Source: Nioella ostreopsis
GTDB taxonomy: Bacteria > Pseudomonadota > Alphaproteobacteria > Rhodobacterales > Rhodobacteraceae
DNA length: 64,000 nt
Assembly (NCBI RefSeq): GCF_004000255.1
Contig: NZ_RCIQ01000001.1
Span: 372,001 to 436,000 of the forward strand
Reading direction: 5' to 3'
Shown one piece after another: positions 37,726-45,926 of the stretch; position 1 is the stretch's first letter, and the number at the start of each line of letters is the position of its first letter. The notes under the pieces are model-generated. The model worked only from the letters and a program-made list of their open reading frames with translations, ran no database searches and was not told where the DNA came from. The translations under genes and the position numbers were made by a program.

Positions 37726-39777
37726 ATGCTTCCGGTCAATCCGGCGCGGATCAAGCAGCTTTATCAGCAGGCGATGACCGCCCAATCCGCTGGACAGGCG
37801 GAGGAGGCGCTGGCGCTCTATGCGCAGGTGCTGCAGGCCCGCCCCGATCTGGCCGAGGCACATTTCCAGGTGGGCCGCATCCATGCCGCGCGCGGGGATG
37901 CCGCCAAGGCCGAAACCGCCCTGCGCAAGGCGCTGAAATCCCGGCCAAAGGAACCCGCGATCTGGCAGGGGCTGGCGTCGGTGCTGACCGGCGGCAAGCT
38001 CAAGAAACTGCAACGCGAGGCTGCGGCGGCGGGCATTCCCCTGACCACGGGTCCTGACATCGCCCCGATTCTGCGCCAGATCGAGCAGGGACAGGCCAAG
38101 GCCGCCGAAACCGCCGCATTCGCGCTGGTCACCCGGTTTCCGAATGCGGCCGAACCGGCCCTGGCGCTTGGTCTTGCCCGACAGGCTCTGGGACATTGGG
38201 CGGGGGCCATCGGGCCGCTGGAAAAATCCGTGGAACGCGCCCCGGACGACCCCCGCGCGTTGCGGGCGCTTGGCGAATGTCATGCGCAACTGGGGCAATG
38301 GCTGCGGGCTGAAACGGCGTTGACCCGCGCTGCCACTCTGGGGGCGGATGTGACACTGCCGCTGGCCCGAAGCTTGCGCGAAACCTGCCGCGTGGAAGAG
38401 GCCGAGGCGCTCTTGGCAAGCGCCATTGCCCGCCACAGGAAACGCCCCGACCTGCATCTGGATCATGGCGATACGCTTGCCGCCCTACGCCGCCCGAAAG
38501 AGGCGCGCCGCGCCTATGACGCCGCCATCCGCCTTGGCCGGTCGCGTGGATTGCTGGCGCGGCTGTCGGAAACGCTGGCTGCCGAGGGCGAAACCGGGGC
38601 CGCTGCGGCGCTGATGGACGAGTTGGTGAAATCGGATCCCAAGAACGTTGCCTTCCGCACCATCCGGGGCCAGCAGCGCCAGACGGCAGGCGACATGGAT
38701 GGCGCGCGCACCGATCTGCTGGACGCCACGCGGATCAGCCCTGACGCGGCCGAGGCGATCCGGTCCTATGTCGGGGGTGGCAAGATCAAATCCGACGACC
38801 CCATCCTGCCGATCCTTGAGGCACGGGTGGACAGCGCGACCCTGCCCGCGCTCAGCCGCCGTGTGCTGGCCTTTGCCATGGCCAAGGCGCAGGAGGATCT
38901 GGGCCATCACGACCGGGTTTTCCGTTATCTCAACCGCGCAAACCGGATGATGCGGGCCGAGTTCCCCTACCGGTTCGAGGCGGATCTGGACGCCGCCCGC
39001 GCGCTGATTTCCGGCTATGACGCCCTGCGCAAGGCCCCGGCCCTGACCGATTGCCCGGAGGATGCGCCGGTTTTCGTCACCGGCCCGCCCCGGTCGGGAA
39101 CGACGCTGGTGGAAACCATCCTTGCCGCGCATCCGCGTGTGACGGCGGGGGGCGAGATGCCGTTTCTCGTGCGCGCCCTGTACCTGCCGTTGGACCGGGT
39201 GGCCGATGGCCTCCCCGCTGCCGAAGCAGGCTTTGCCGAGGCGGGCCGGAGCTACATGACGGCTGCGCGGCGTCGCTCGGGGGCTGTGGATATCCTGACT
39301 GACAAGGCGATTTCCACGTTCTCGCGCGTCGGGCAAGCGGCGCTGGCGCTGCCCAATGCCCGGTTCCTGATGCTGCGCCGCGATCCGCGCGATGTGGGCC
39401 TGTCGATCTACCGCAACATGTTCCCGCAGGGGCGGCAGCTCTTCGCCACCGATCTGGCCGATATCGGGCGCTACCTGCGGCTTTACGAGGCGATGCTGGA
39501 CCATTGGGCCGAGGCGCTGCCCGACCGGGTGCATGTGGTGGATTACGAGGCGCTGACCGCAGAGCCGGAGCCGCAGATCCGCGCCCTGGTCGCAGCGGCA
39601 GGGCTGGACTGGGACGCCGCCTGTCTGGAACCCCACAAGGCGCGGCGCAATGTGGCGACGCTCAGCTTTGCGCAGGTGCGCCAGCCCATCTACCGCGCCT
39701 CGGTCGCGGGCTGGACCCGCTATGAAACGGACCTGGAGCCGCTGTTGGACGCGCTGGAAAAGCCCGTTTCGCTGTAG
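37726..39777 (+). CDS. TPR-sulfotransferase fusion protein
   Basis: The 683-residue protein has an N-terminal set of tetratricopeptide-like repeats (about 10-350; ALALYAQVLQARPDLAEAHFQVGRIHAARGDAAKAETALRKALKSRP is the clearest) and a C-terminal sulfotransferase domain. The PAPS 5'-phosphosulfate loop is FVTGPPRSGTTLVETIL near 450-465, and the 3'-phosphate region is LMLRRDPRDVGLSIYRNMF. It should move sulfate from PAPS to an unknown acceptor that the TPRs may help to recognise. No signal peptide is seen. The gene follows the Lrp gene by 4 bases. PAPS could come from the Sat-CysC protein encoded at 31017-33086. Confidence 0.9.
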   Translation: MLPVNPARIKQLYQQAMTAQSAGQAEEALALYAQVLQARPDLAEAHFQVGRIHAARGDAAKAETALRKALKSRPKEPAIWQGLASVLTGGKLKKLQREAAAAGIPLTTGPDIAPILRQIEQGQAKAAETAAFALVTRFPNAAEPALALGLARQALGHWAGAIGPLEKSVERAPDDPRALRALGECHAQLGQWLRAETALTRAATLGADVTLPLARSLRETCRVEEAEALLASAIARHRKRPDLHLDHGDTLAALRRPKEARRAYDAAIRLGRSRGLLARLSETLAAEGETGAAAALMDELVKSDPKNVAFRTIRGQQRQTAGDMDGARTDLLDATRISPDAAEAIRSYVGGGKIKSDDPILPILEARVDSATLPALSRRVLAFAMAKAQEDLGHHDRVFRYLNRANRMMRAEFPYRFEADLDAARALISGYDALRKAPALTDCPEDAPVFVTGPPRSGTTLVETILAAHPRVTAGGEMPFLVRALYLPLDRVADGLPAAEAGFAEAGRSYMTAARRRSGAVDILTDKAISTFSRVGQAALALPNARFLMLRRDPRDVGLSIYRNMFPQGRQLFATDLADIGRYLRLYEAMLDHWAEALPDRVHVVDYEALTAEPEPQIRALVAAAGLDWDAACLEPHKARRNVATLSFAQVRQPIYRASVAGWTRYETDLEPLLDALEKPVSL

Positions 39778-39809
39778 CGCCGCGCCTCTTTGGACCCGAC
39801 AAGCGCAGA

Positions 39810-41249
39810 TCAGGCAGCGGTCCTTGCAAAACGGGCGGTGGTTTCGTCGCAGCAATAGAGCGCGGCATAATCTTCGGCGGTTTCGGCCAGTTGCTCGACG
39901 CAGTCGATGACGAAATCCGCCTTCTCATCGGTCATCAGCGCCGACAGGTTCAGCCGCACCCAACCGGGTTTGGCCAGTTCCTCGCCCGCGTCCAGCGCTG
40001 CGAAGAGGGCATCGGATTGCGCCTGCCCGATGCCGAGCAGCCGGTGCGCATAGGGCCCCGCGCAGGCACACCCGCCGCGCGCCTGAATGCCGTGAATGTC
40101 GGACAGCATCCGGGTGAACAGCTGATGATGCACATAGCCCCCGCGCCCGTCGCGGATGCGGAAGGCGAAGATCGGCAGGGCCTTGGCATCGGTGTTTCCG
40201 AGCAGGTCCAGCCGCGGATGGGCCCGCCACCGCAACAGCGCGCGGGCGCGCAGATCGGCCTGCCGACGGTCCAGCCAGCCTTGGCCGAGCGCCTCCTTCA
40301 CCATCATCACCAGCGCCGCGCGGATATCGCCGACGACATTGGGCGTGCCCGCCTCTTCGCGGGTCGACAACCGGTCTGAATACTTGTGCCGCCAGGGCGA
40401 GACGAAGCTGACCGTTCCGCCGCCGGGCAGGGTGGGCGTGGCCCGCGTGGTCATCGCGTCGCGCAGGATCATCACGCCCGACGCGCCCGGCCCACCGGGG
40501 AACTTGTGGGCCGAAAAGACGATGGCGTCCTTGGCGCAGTCGGTGCCGCCCTGCATCGACATCTCCATATAGGGGCCACCCCCGGCGAAATCCCAGATCG
40601 CCAGCGCGCGGCCCTGTTTCAGCACCCGCGTGACCGCATCGGTGTCGGTCACGATCCCGGTCACGTTCGACGCCGCCGAGAAACTGCCTACGATCAGATC
40701 CGCGCCCTGTGCGGCGTCCAGCTGTTCCTGCAGATCATCCAGATCCGGGCCGCCTGCCGCAGCCTCGATCACCTCGATCACCTCCGCCCCGCTTTCGCGC
40801 CAGGGCAGCAGGTTGGAATGATGCTCATAGGGGCCGACCAGCACCACCACCCGGTCCCCACGCGCCAGCCGCGCCGGAATGTCGAGCAACGCCACCAGCC
40901 GGTTCAGCCCCGCCGTCGCACCAGATCCGGCGAACACCACGCTGCACCCGTCATCCGCCCCGACCAGCGCCCCGATCCGCGCGCGCGCCTCTTCCCGCAT
41001 CCTGGTCATGGCCGCGCCGCAAAAGGACGCCTCGGTATGGCTGTTGGCGTAATAGGGCAGCACCGCGTCGCGGACGAAATCCTCGACCACCGTCAACGCC
41101 CGGCCAGAGGCGACGTAATCGGCGTAGATCAGGGGCTTCTGCCCGAACGGCGTGTCGATCAGGATGCCGTCGCCGATGACCCCGGAGCGCAGGACATCCA
41201 CCAGGTCGCTTCGGTCGAGAGAGGCTTGAAAACGGGCAAGGGGGGTCAT
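39810..41249 (-). CDS. Class V aminotransferase-fold PLP enzyme (cysteine desulfurase-like)
   Basis: The 479-residue PLP enzyme has FAGSGATAGLNRLVALL, VGPYEHHSNLLPWRESGAEV, the Asp of WDFAGGGPYMEM and the PLP lysine in FSAHKFPGGPGASGVM (about residue 248). A Cys-rich GGCACAGPYAHRLLG near 390 is reminiscent of SufS-type proteins but no persulfide Cys is certain. The ATG at 41249 is supported by family length. It is divergent from an Lrp gene, which may regulate it. The substrate is unknown; cysteine or another amino acid is likely. Confidence 0.85.
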   Translation of the reverse strand: MTPLARFQASLDRSDLVDVLRSGVIGDGILIDTPFGQKPLIYADYVASGRALTVVEDFVRDAVLPYYANSHTEASFCGAAMTRMREEARARIGALVGADDGCSVVFAGSGATAGLNRLVALLDIPARLARGDRVVVLVGPYEHHSNLLPWRESGAEVIEVIEAAAGGPDLDDLQEQLDAAQGADLIVGSFSAASNVTGIVTDTDAVTRVLKQGRALAIWDFAGGGPYMEMSMQGGTDCAKDAIVFSAHKFPGGPGASGVMILRDAMTTRATPTLPGGGTVSFVSPWRHKYSDRLSTREEAGTPNVVGDIRAALVMMVKEALGQGWLDRRQADLRARALLRWRAHPRLDLLGNTDAKALPIFAFRIRDGRGGYVHHQLFTRMLSDIHGIQARGGCACAGPYAHRLLGIGQAQSDALFAALDAGEELAKPGWVRLNLSALMTDEKADFVIDCVEQLAETAEDYAALYCCDETTARFARTAA

Positions 41250-41309
41250 GTCGGGCTCCAATTCGCTGATTTCGGGAATCTGACACCCAGTTGCCGCGAT
41301 TTCATCACC

Positions 41310-41349
41310 GATCTTTTCATGATACAGGCCTAAATTGGGTCAAATGATC
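41310..41349. promoter_or_regulatory. Candidate operator between the PLP enzyme and Lrp genes
   Basis: GATCTTTTCA (41310-41319) and TCAAATGATC (41340-41349) are inverted repeats with 8 of 10 matches around a 20-base core. The right arm lies just before the GTG start of the Lrp gene and includes part of its ribosome site region. Assigned by position and symmetry only. Confidence 0.3.
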
Positions 41350-41360
41350 GGAGATTGCCT

Positions 41361-41828
41361 GTGAAACTAGATCAGATTGATTGCAACCTATTGGAGGCGC
41401 TTCAGCAGGATGCCAGCCTGTCGCAACGGGCGCTGTCGGAAAAGGTCGGGCTGTCGCAGAACGCCTGCTGGCGGCGTCTGCGCGCGCTGGAGGATCGGGG
41501 CGTGATCCGGGGGCGCACCGTGCTGCTCGACCGGGCACAGCTTGGGGCCACGCTGGTGGTCTTCGTGATGGTCAAGACGCGGCACCATTCGGCCGACTGG
41601 CTCAACGCCTTTCGCCGACATGTGCGGACGATCCCCAATGTGGTGGATTTCTTCCGGATCGGCGGGGAATACGATTACATGCTGAAGATCGTGGCGCGCG
41701 ACATGGCCGATTACGACCTGTGCTACAAACGGCTGATCGAGGGGGTCGAGCTGGAGACCGTGACATCCTTCTTCGCGATGGAAGCGATCGAGGAACAGCG
41801 TCCGATTCCCCTCCGGCCGATCGGGTAG
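41361..41828 (+). CDS. Lrp/AsnC family transcriptional regulator
   Basis: The 155-residue protein starts with GTG at 41361 (KLDQIDCNLLEALQQDASLSQRALSEKVGLSQNACWRRLRALEDRGVI); GGAG is 7 bases upstream, which decides against the TTG two codons earlier. A RAM domain follows (LVVFVMVKTRHHSADW, DFFRIGGEYDYMLKIVARDMADYD). It probably controls the divergent class V PLP enzyme. A bidirectional terminator follows the gene. Confidence 0.94.
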   Translation: MKLDQIDCNLLEALQQDASLSQRALSEKVGLSQNACWRRLRALEDRGVIRGRTVLLDRAQLGATLVVFVMVKTRHHSADWLNAFRRHVRTIPNVVDFFRIGGEYDYMLKIVARDMADYDLCYKRLIEGVELETVTSFFAMEAIEEQRPIPLRPIG

Positions 41829-41850
41829 GGCATCCATCTGACCCGCGCAA

Positions 41851-41882
41851 AGAAAAAGCGGCCCCGGAAGGCCGCCATTTTT
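41851..41882. terminator. Bidirectional hairpin terminator
   Basis: GCGGCC (41858-41863) pairs with GGCCGC (41870-41875) around CCGGAA. CATTTTT follows on the plus strand and TTTTTCTTT on the minus strand, so it can stop both the Lrp gene and the 41-codon ORF. Confidence 0.85.
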
Positions 41883-41924
41883 CAGCGTTCTGCTGTTCGG
41901 GCCATGTCCAGCCCATGCGTGGGA

Positions 41925-42050
41925 TCAGGCCGATGCCGCTTTGCGCAGCATGCTCCGGCGACGATGGCGTTTGCCGCGCGACCAGGGCATGTCGATCTGT
42001 TCCTTCTGGCTTTCTTCCAGAACCTTTTCCATCCAGCGCCGTTTCAGCAT
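41925..42050 (-). CDS. Short basic protein, 41 residues, unknown
   Basis: The frame starts MLKRRWMEKVLEESQKEQ, continues DMPWSRGKRHRRR and ends RKAASA. AGAGGA lies 7 bases before the ATG and the convergent side has a terminator, so it looks like a complete one-gene unit. It has about 13 Lys, Arg and His residues and two Trp. The pattern resembles small conserved proteins that I have a vague memory of in Rhodobacterales, but I cannot name a family. It is not a DUF1127 protein. Its leader holds two hairpins (42073-42118). Confidence 0.65.
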   Translation of the reverse strand: MLKRRWMEKVLEESQKEQIDMPWSRGKRHRRRSMLRKAASA

Positions 42051-42072
42051 TCTCTCGTCCTCTTTTCATGCC

Positions 42073-42118
42073 GGCCCTTTCCGGGCCATCTGTTGTCCCG
42101 TTTCCGGGTTGAGGACAA
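42073..42118 (-). promoter_or_regulatory. Two leader hairpins upstream of the 41-codon ORF
   Basis: GGCCC-TTTCC-GGGCC (42073-42087) and CCCG-TTTC-CGGG (42097-42108) lie 22-60 bases before the ORF start; on the minus strand the second has a GAAA loop. TTGTCC (42094-42099) and GGACAA (42113-42118) form an alternative outer stem with the second hairpin. The stretch 42119-42334 shows no gene. Confidence 0.45.
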
Positions 42119-42334
42119 TCTGGCGGAACTTTCGGGCAGTCTTACGGCCCCGGCCCTAATTTTCCGTAAAAGGCCGAGGCGAAAATGTGGCGGGGGCTGG
42201 CCTTGTTTCACAGGGTATTTCCGATGACGCCGCACCGTTCAAGGCAGCAATGGGGCGGTGCCTGCCAAGGATGTGCCGGATTTCCCGCGTCAAGGCGCCA
42301 AGCGTGGCAGCTTCGCCCGAATTCCAGATCGTGA

Positions 42335-43105
42335 TCAAAGCCGAATCGCGGAAATGAGTCGCCCGTAATCGGCTTCGCCCTGATGCACGGACCGGCGGTA
42401 GGAAAAGAACCGCTCCGGGTCGGAATAGGTACAATGCCGCGTCCATTCCGCCTGTCCCACGCCCGCGCGGCGCAGCCGGTGCAGCCCGTAGGCGGGCAGA
42501 TCGAACAGGAACCGGTCGCCCTCGCCATTGATGAAGAACATCGAGTTCTCGCGATCCTCGTCAAAGAAGGTCTCGAAAAACTCCGGTCCCACCTCATAGG
42601 CGCGCTGGCTGATCGAGGGGCCGATGACGGCGTGGGTATCCTCGCGCCGCGCGCCAAGCTCTTCCATTGCCTCCAGCGTCGAGTCCAGCACCCCGTCCAC
42701 CGCCCCGCGCCAGCCAGCATGGGCGGCCCCGATGACACCTGCCTTGCGGTCGGCAAACAGCACCGGCTGGCAATCGGCGGTCAGGATGGCGATGGCGGTG
42801 CCGGGGGTTGCCGTGACGATGGCGTCGGCCTCGGGTCTTGGCAGCGGCTGCGCATCTTCGACCGCCACCGCGCGGGCGGAATGGGTCTGGTGCACCGTCA
42901 CCAACTGGAGGATCGGTACCCCCATGGCGTCGGCGACGCGGGCGCGGTTGGTGTCGACCATGCTGGTCTGGTCCGACGATCCCGTGCCGCAGTTCAAGCC
43001 CTTGAAGATGCCCGAGGACGCCCCGCCGCGACGGGTGAAGAACCCGTGCCGGACACCGTCCAGCAGGTCTGACGTGATGATCTCGAGGCTTGTGGTCACG
43101 GTCAT
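42335..43105 (-). CDS. pgeF: Peptidoglycan editing factor PgeF (multicopper/polyphenol oxidase family)
   Basis: The 256-residue protein has the family blocks HGFFTRRGGASSGIFKGLNCG, VTVHQTHSARAV, the metal-ligand ILTADCQPVLFAD and GAAHAGWRGAVDGVL. PgeF-type (YfiH) proteins remove wrong residues from peptidoglycan precursors; related proteins act on purine nucleosides. It lies 16 bases after midA and forms an lgt-midA-pgeF operon. Confidence 0.94.
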   Translation of the reverse strand: MTVTTSLEIITSDLLDGVRHGFFTRRGGASSGIFKGLNCGTGSSDQTSMVDTNRARVADAMGVPILQLVTVHQTHSARAVAVEDAQPLPRPEADAIVTATPGTAIAILTADCQPVLFADRKAGVIGAAHAGWRGAVDGVLDSTLEAMEELGARREDTHAVIGPSISQRAYEVGPEFFETFFDEDRENSMFFINGEGDRFLFDLPAYGLHRLRRAGVGQAEWTRHCTYSDPERFFSYRRSVHQGEADYGRLISAIRL

Positions 43106-43121
43106 CGGATTGCGGGGCCTT

Positions 43122-44186
43122 TCATGGGTCGAGGCCGGGGGGCAGGGCAGCGTCGGGCGGTGTCAGCGACATCACCTTGAACAGCGTTCCCATTTCCTGC
43201 CCATGCGTCAACCGTCTGTGTGCGGCAATGTGTGAGTCAAGAGCCGGGCCGCTCAGTTGAGCGGCCAGCGCCTGCGCCCGTGCCGTGATGCCGAGCCGTT
43301 CGAGGAAGACGCCCTGCGGTGACGGGGAGGAGGCACGGGCCGGGGCGGCGGCCTTGGCCAACGGGGCGAAGGCCACATGCGCGGTCAGGTCGGCCTCTCC
43401 CGGGCAGGTCAGGGGGTCGACGGATTTATGCGCCTTGAGGGCCTGAAACGTGTCGCCATGGCTCACCGCCTCGCCATAATCGACGATCAGCGCCGCCCCG
43501 CCATGGGTAGCGATACGGCGGCCGATATCCTCGGCCAGCGGCAGGGCAGGGGTGTTGACCTCGACGATCTGGCCCTCGGTCGTGTCGGCCAGCCGGTCCT
43601 CCAGCATCTCGAAGGCGCTTTCCGGCCCCAGCCCCCAGATCAGCCGCCCGTCCTCGGCCCCGATCATCCGTTCATGCCAGCCGGTCTTGCCGCGCTGGAA
43701 CTGGCGGATCGGCAGGGCGTCGAAGAACTCGTTGGCCAGTAGGAAGAGCGGCCCGTCGGGCAGGCTGGCCAGATGGTCGTGGAAACTGACCTGATGACCC
43801 GCCAGCGCCTCGGCCTGTTTGGCGCGCAGGGCAGGCGAGACCTCGACCAGATGCAGCCGCGCCGCATCGTGAAAGCCTGGCACAGCCCGCGTGGCGCGCA
43901 GCACATCGGCCATCAGCGTGCCGCGTCCCGGCCCAAGCTCGGCCAGCAGGAAGGGCTGAGGCGCGCCCTGATCCATCCAGACCTGCGCCAGCCACAGGCC
44001 CAGAAGCTCGCCGAACATCTGGCTGATCTCCGGCGCGGTGGTGAAATCGCCCGCCGCCCCAAGCGGATCGCGGGTGGTGTAATAGCCGTGCTTTGGATGC
44101 AGCAGGCATTCGGTCATGAACTCCGCCAGCGTCATCGGCCCGGTTCGGGCGATGCGCGTCAGCAGGCTGTCCAAAAGGGCGCTCAT
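43122..44186 (-). CDS. MidA/NDUFAF7 family SAM-dependent methyltransferase
   Basis: The 354-residue protein matches the family of mitochondrial NDUFAF7, which methylates an arginine of a complex I subunit. Visible marks are PMTLAEFMTECLLHPKHGYYTTRDPLGAAGDFTTAPEISQMFGELLGLW, the SAM-binding AELGPGRGTLMADVLRA and LLANEFFDALPIRQF. It overlaps lgt by 4 bases (ATGA) and is followed by pgeF after 16 bases. The substrate in bacteria is probably NuoD, by analogy. Confidence 0.92.
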   Translation of the reverse strand: MSALLDSLLTRIARTGPMTLAEFMTECLLHPKHGYYTTRDPLGAAGDFTTAPEISQMFGELLGLWLAQVWMDQGAPQPFLLAELGPGRGTLMADVLRATRAVPGFHDAARLHLVEVSPALRAKQAEALAGHQVSFHDHLASLPDGPLFLLANEFFDALPIRQFQRGKTGWHERMIGAEDGRLIWGLGPESAFEMLEDRLADTTEGQIVEVNTPALPLAEDIGRRIATHGGAALIVDYGEAVSHGDTFQALKAHKSVDPLTCPGEADLTAHVAFAPLAKAAAPARASSPSPQGVFLERLGITARAQALAAQLSGPALDSHIAAHRRLTHGQEMGTLFKVMSLTPPDAALPPGLDP

Positions 44187-45100
44187 GTCCCGCGCCTGCG
44201 GGACAGAAGGATGAAGGCAAGCCCCACGATCAGCATCGGCAGCGACAGGATCTGCCCCATGGTCAGGCCGATACTGGGCGACAGGGACAGCACGTAGCCA
44301 AACGGATTGTCCGCGGTGATGAACTGCGGATCGGCCTGCCGGAACAGCTCGACAAAGATCCGCGCAAGACCGTAGCCCGCAAAGAACACCCCCATCGTCA
44401 TACCCGGCCGCGTCAGCGCCCCGCGCCGATAGGCCAGCCAGATCAGCAGCGCGCCGAGCAGCAGCCCCTCCAGCGCCGCTTCATAGAGCTGTGACGGATG
44501 GCGGGCGCAGAAGACAGCGCCGTCAATGGTCACAACCCCATGCGGCCAAGGGCAATCCTGCGCTGCGCTTCCGGGAAAGATCACCGCCCAAGGCACATCC
44601 GACGCGCGGCCCCAAAGCTCGGCATTGATGAAATTGGCCAGCCGACCGAAGAGCAGCCCCGGCGTGGTGCACAGCGCCATCAGATCGCCCGCCTGCAACA
44701 TCGGGATTCCGTGGCGCCAGCAATAGAGCCCGCCGCCAATGACCACCCCCAGAAAGCCGCCATGAAAGGACATGCCACCCTGCCAGAGGATCAGGATCTC
44801 GACCGGATTCTGCAGGTAATAGCCGGGCTGGTAAAAGAGCACGTAACCAAGTCGCCCGCCCGCGACGATGCCAATGATGATCCATGTCATCAGCCCTTCC
44901 AGCTGCTCACCGGTCATCGGCGCGGTGCCGCGCGGCCACAACGCCGGGCGGCGCAGGGTGACCAGCGCCAGCCGCCAGCCCGCGAGGATGCCCACGATAT
45001 AGGCCAGCGCATACCAGCGGAGCGCGAACTCCATGCCGCCAAGCGTGATCGAAAAGATCTCGGGTGAGATATCGGGGAAGGGGATCGCGGCTGCCAGCAT
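44183..45100 (-). CDS. lgt: Prolipoprotein diacylglyceryl transferase
   Basis: The 305-residue inner-membrane enzyme adds diacylglycerol to the lipobox Cys of lipoproteins. It has about seven helices, the GGMSFHGGFLGV segment, the Lgt signature GRLANFINAELWGR, and the HPSQLYEAALEG motif. It is the first gene of lgt-midA-pgeF. A substrate, the small lipoprotein at 36735, is encoded in the same window. Confidence 0.97.
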   Translation of the reverse strand: MLAAAIPFPDISPEIFSITLGGMEFALRWYALAYIVGILAGWRLALVTLRRPALWPRGTAPMTGEQLEGLMTWIIIGIVAGGRLGYVLFYQPGYYLQNPVEILILWQGGMSFHGGFLGVVIGGGLYCWRHGIPMLQAGDLMALCTTPGLLFGRLANFINAELWGRASDVPWAVIFPGSAAQDCPWPHGVVTIDGAVFCARHPSQLYEAALEGLLLGALLIWLAYRRGALTRPGMTMGVFFAGYGLARIFVELFRQADPQFITADNPFGYVLSLSPSIGLTMGQILSLPMLIVGLAFILLSRRRGT

Positions 45101-45214
45101 CTTTGGCCTCGTCTGCTCGGGTCGCCGATTGGATGGCTGGCCCCTGCGGCGAAGTCAACCTTGATGCCGGGCGCCTGCGGGGCCATATGAGGGACAAGCG
45201 ACAGGAGGCCCCTC

Positions 45215-45460
45215 ATGCAGACCCGCAACAAGTTCATGGAAGACATGTCCCAACTTATGACCAACGCCATGGGCGTGGCGCAGGGGGCAAAGGACGAGGC
45301 CGAGACCGCCATGCGCTCGCTCATGGACCGCTGGCTGGCCGACCGCGACTTCGTCACCCGCGAAGAATTCGACGCGGTGCGCGCCATGGCCCAGAAGGCC
45401 CGTGAGGAAAACGAGGCCCTGAAGGCGCGGATTGCCGCGCTGGAGGAGAAGGGCGCGTAA
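45215..45460 (+). CDS. ubiK: UbiK family ubiquinone-biosynthesis accessory factor (BMFP domain)
   Basis: The 81-residue protein is helical with a C-terminal coiled coil (REEFDAVRAMAQKAREENEALKARIAALEEKG). The BMFP pattern FVTREEFDAVRAMAQKAREEN is intact. UbiK helps the late ubiquinone enzymes and binds lipid. AGGAGG lies 6 bases before the ATG. It is divergent from lgt and followed by repeat copy B. Confidence 0.9.
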   Translation: MQTRNKFMEDMSQLMTNAMGVAQGAKDEAETAMRSLMDRWLADRDFVTREEFDAVRAMAQKAREENEALKARIAALEEKGA

Positions 45461-45500
45461 GTCCGACCGCTTCGCTGACCCACCGTTTCTGATGTCTAAC

Positions 45501-45634
45501 AGGCTGGTTTCGCCGCGCGTCGCGAGTCGACCCGTGTGCGGTCCTCCTCAACCCCCGCTTGCGCGGGGGCCTTGTCGGGCCGCCTGGGGGCGCTGCCCCC
45601 AGACCCCCGAGGTATTTTTGCCAAGATGAAAGGG
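45501..45634. repeat. Mosaic intergenic repeat, copy B (most complete)
   Basis: Modules in order: GGCTGGTTTCGCCGC...GTCGACCCG (45502-45534), hairpin CCCCCGC-TTGC-GCGGGGG (45552-45569), hairpin TGGGGGC-GCT-GCCCCCA (45585-45601) and the tail GAGGTATTTTTGCCAAGATG plus AAAGGG (45609-45634). The first and last modules are shared with copy A and the middle hairpin with copy C. Confidence 0.75.
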
Positions 45635-45926
45635 CAGGGCGGGTGTTTCCGGTGCTGATCCTGACTGGTTATCCGGTGAAAAGCGGTTCTTTGTGAATAA
45701 CTTGGGCTTTGGGGCAGAAACTTGTGGATAGGTCGCACCGGCCCGGATTCCCGCCTCGACTCCCCAACTTTATCCTTTACAGACATTCCCATTGGCTCCA
45801 CCATATCTGGTATGGGGTCGGGCCTGCCCCGGCGACCCATAGTCAGACACCCAGCTTCTAGTGGGTCGTTCTGGTCCCCGGACCAGCCGGCGCGCGAAGC
45901 TGCCAAAAAACAAAGAGGCCTGGGCA
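45635..45926. other. Intergenic stretch before ybjN with DnaA-box-like words
   Basis: About 290 bases without a gene. TTATCCGGT (45669-45677), TGTGAATAA (45692-45700) and TGTGGATAG (45723-45731) each differ by one or two bases from the DnaA box TTATCCACA or its complement. The rest holds the leader of the YbjN gene. There is no origin-type gene next to it, so this is only a note. Confidence 0.25.
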
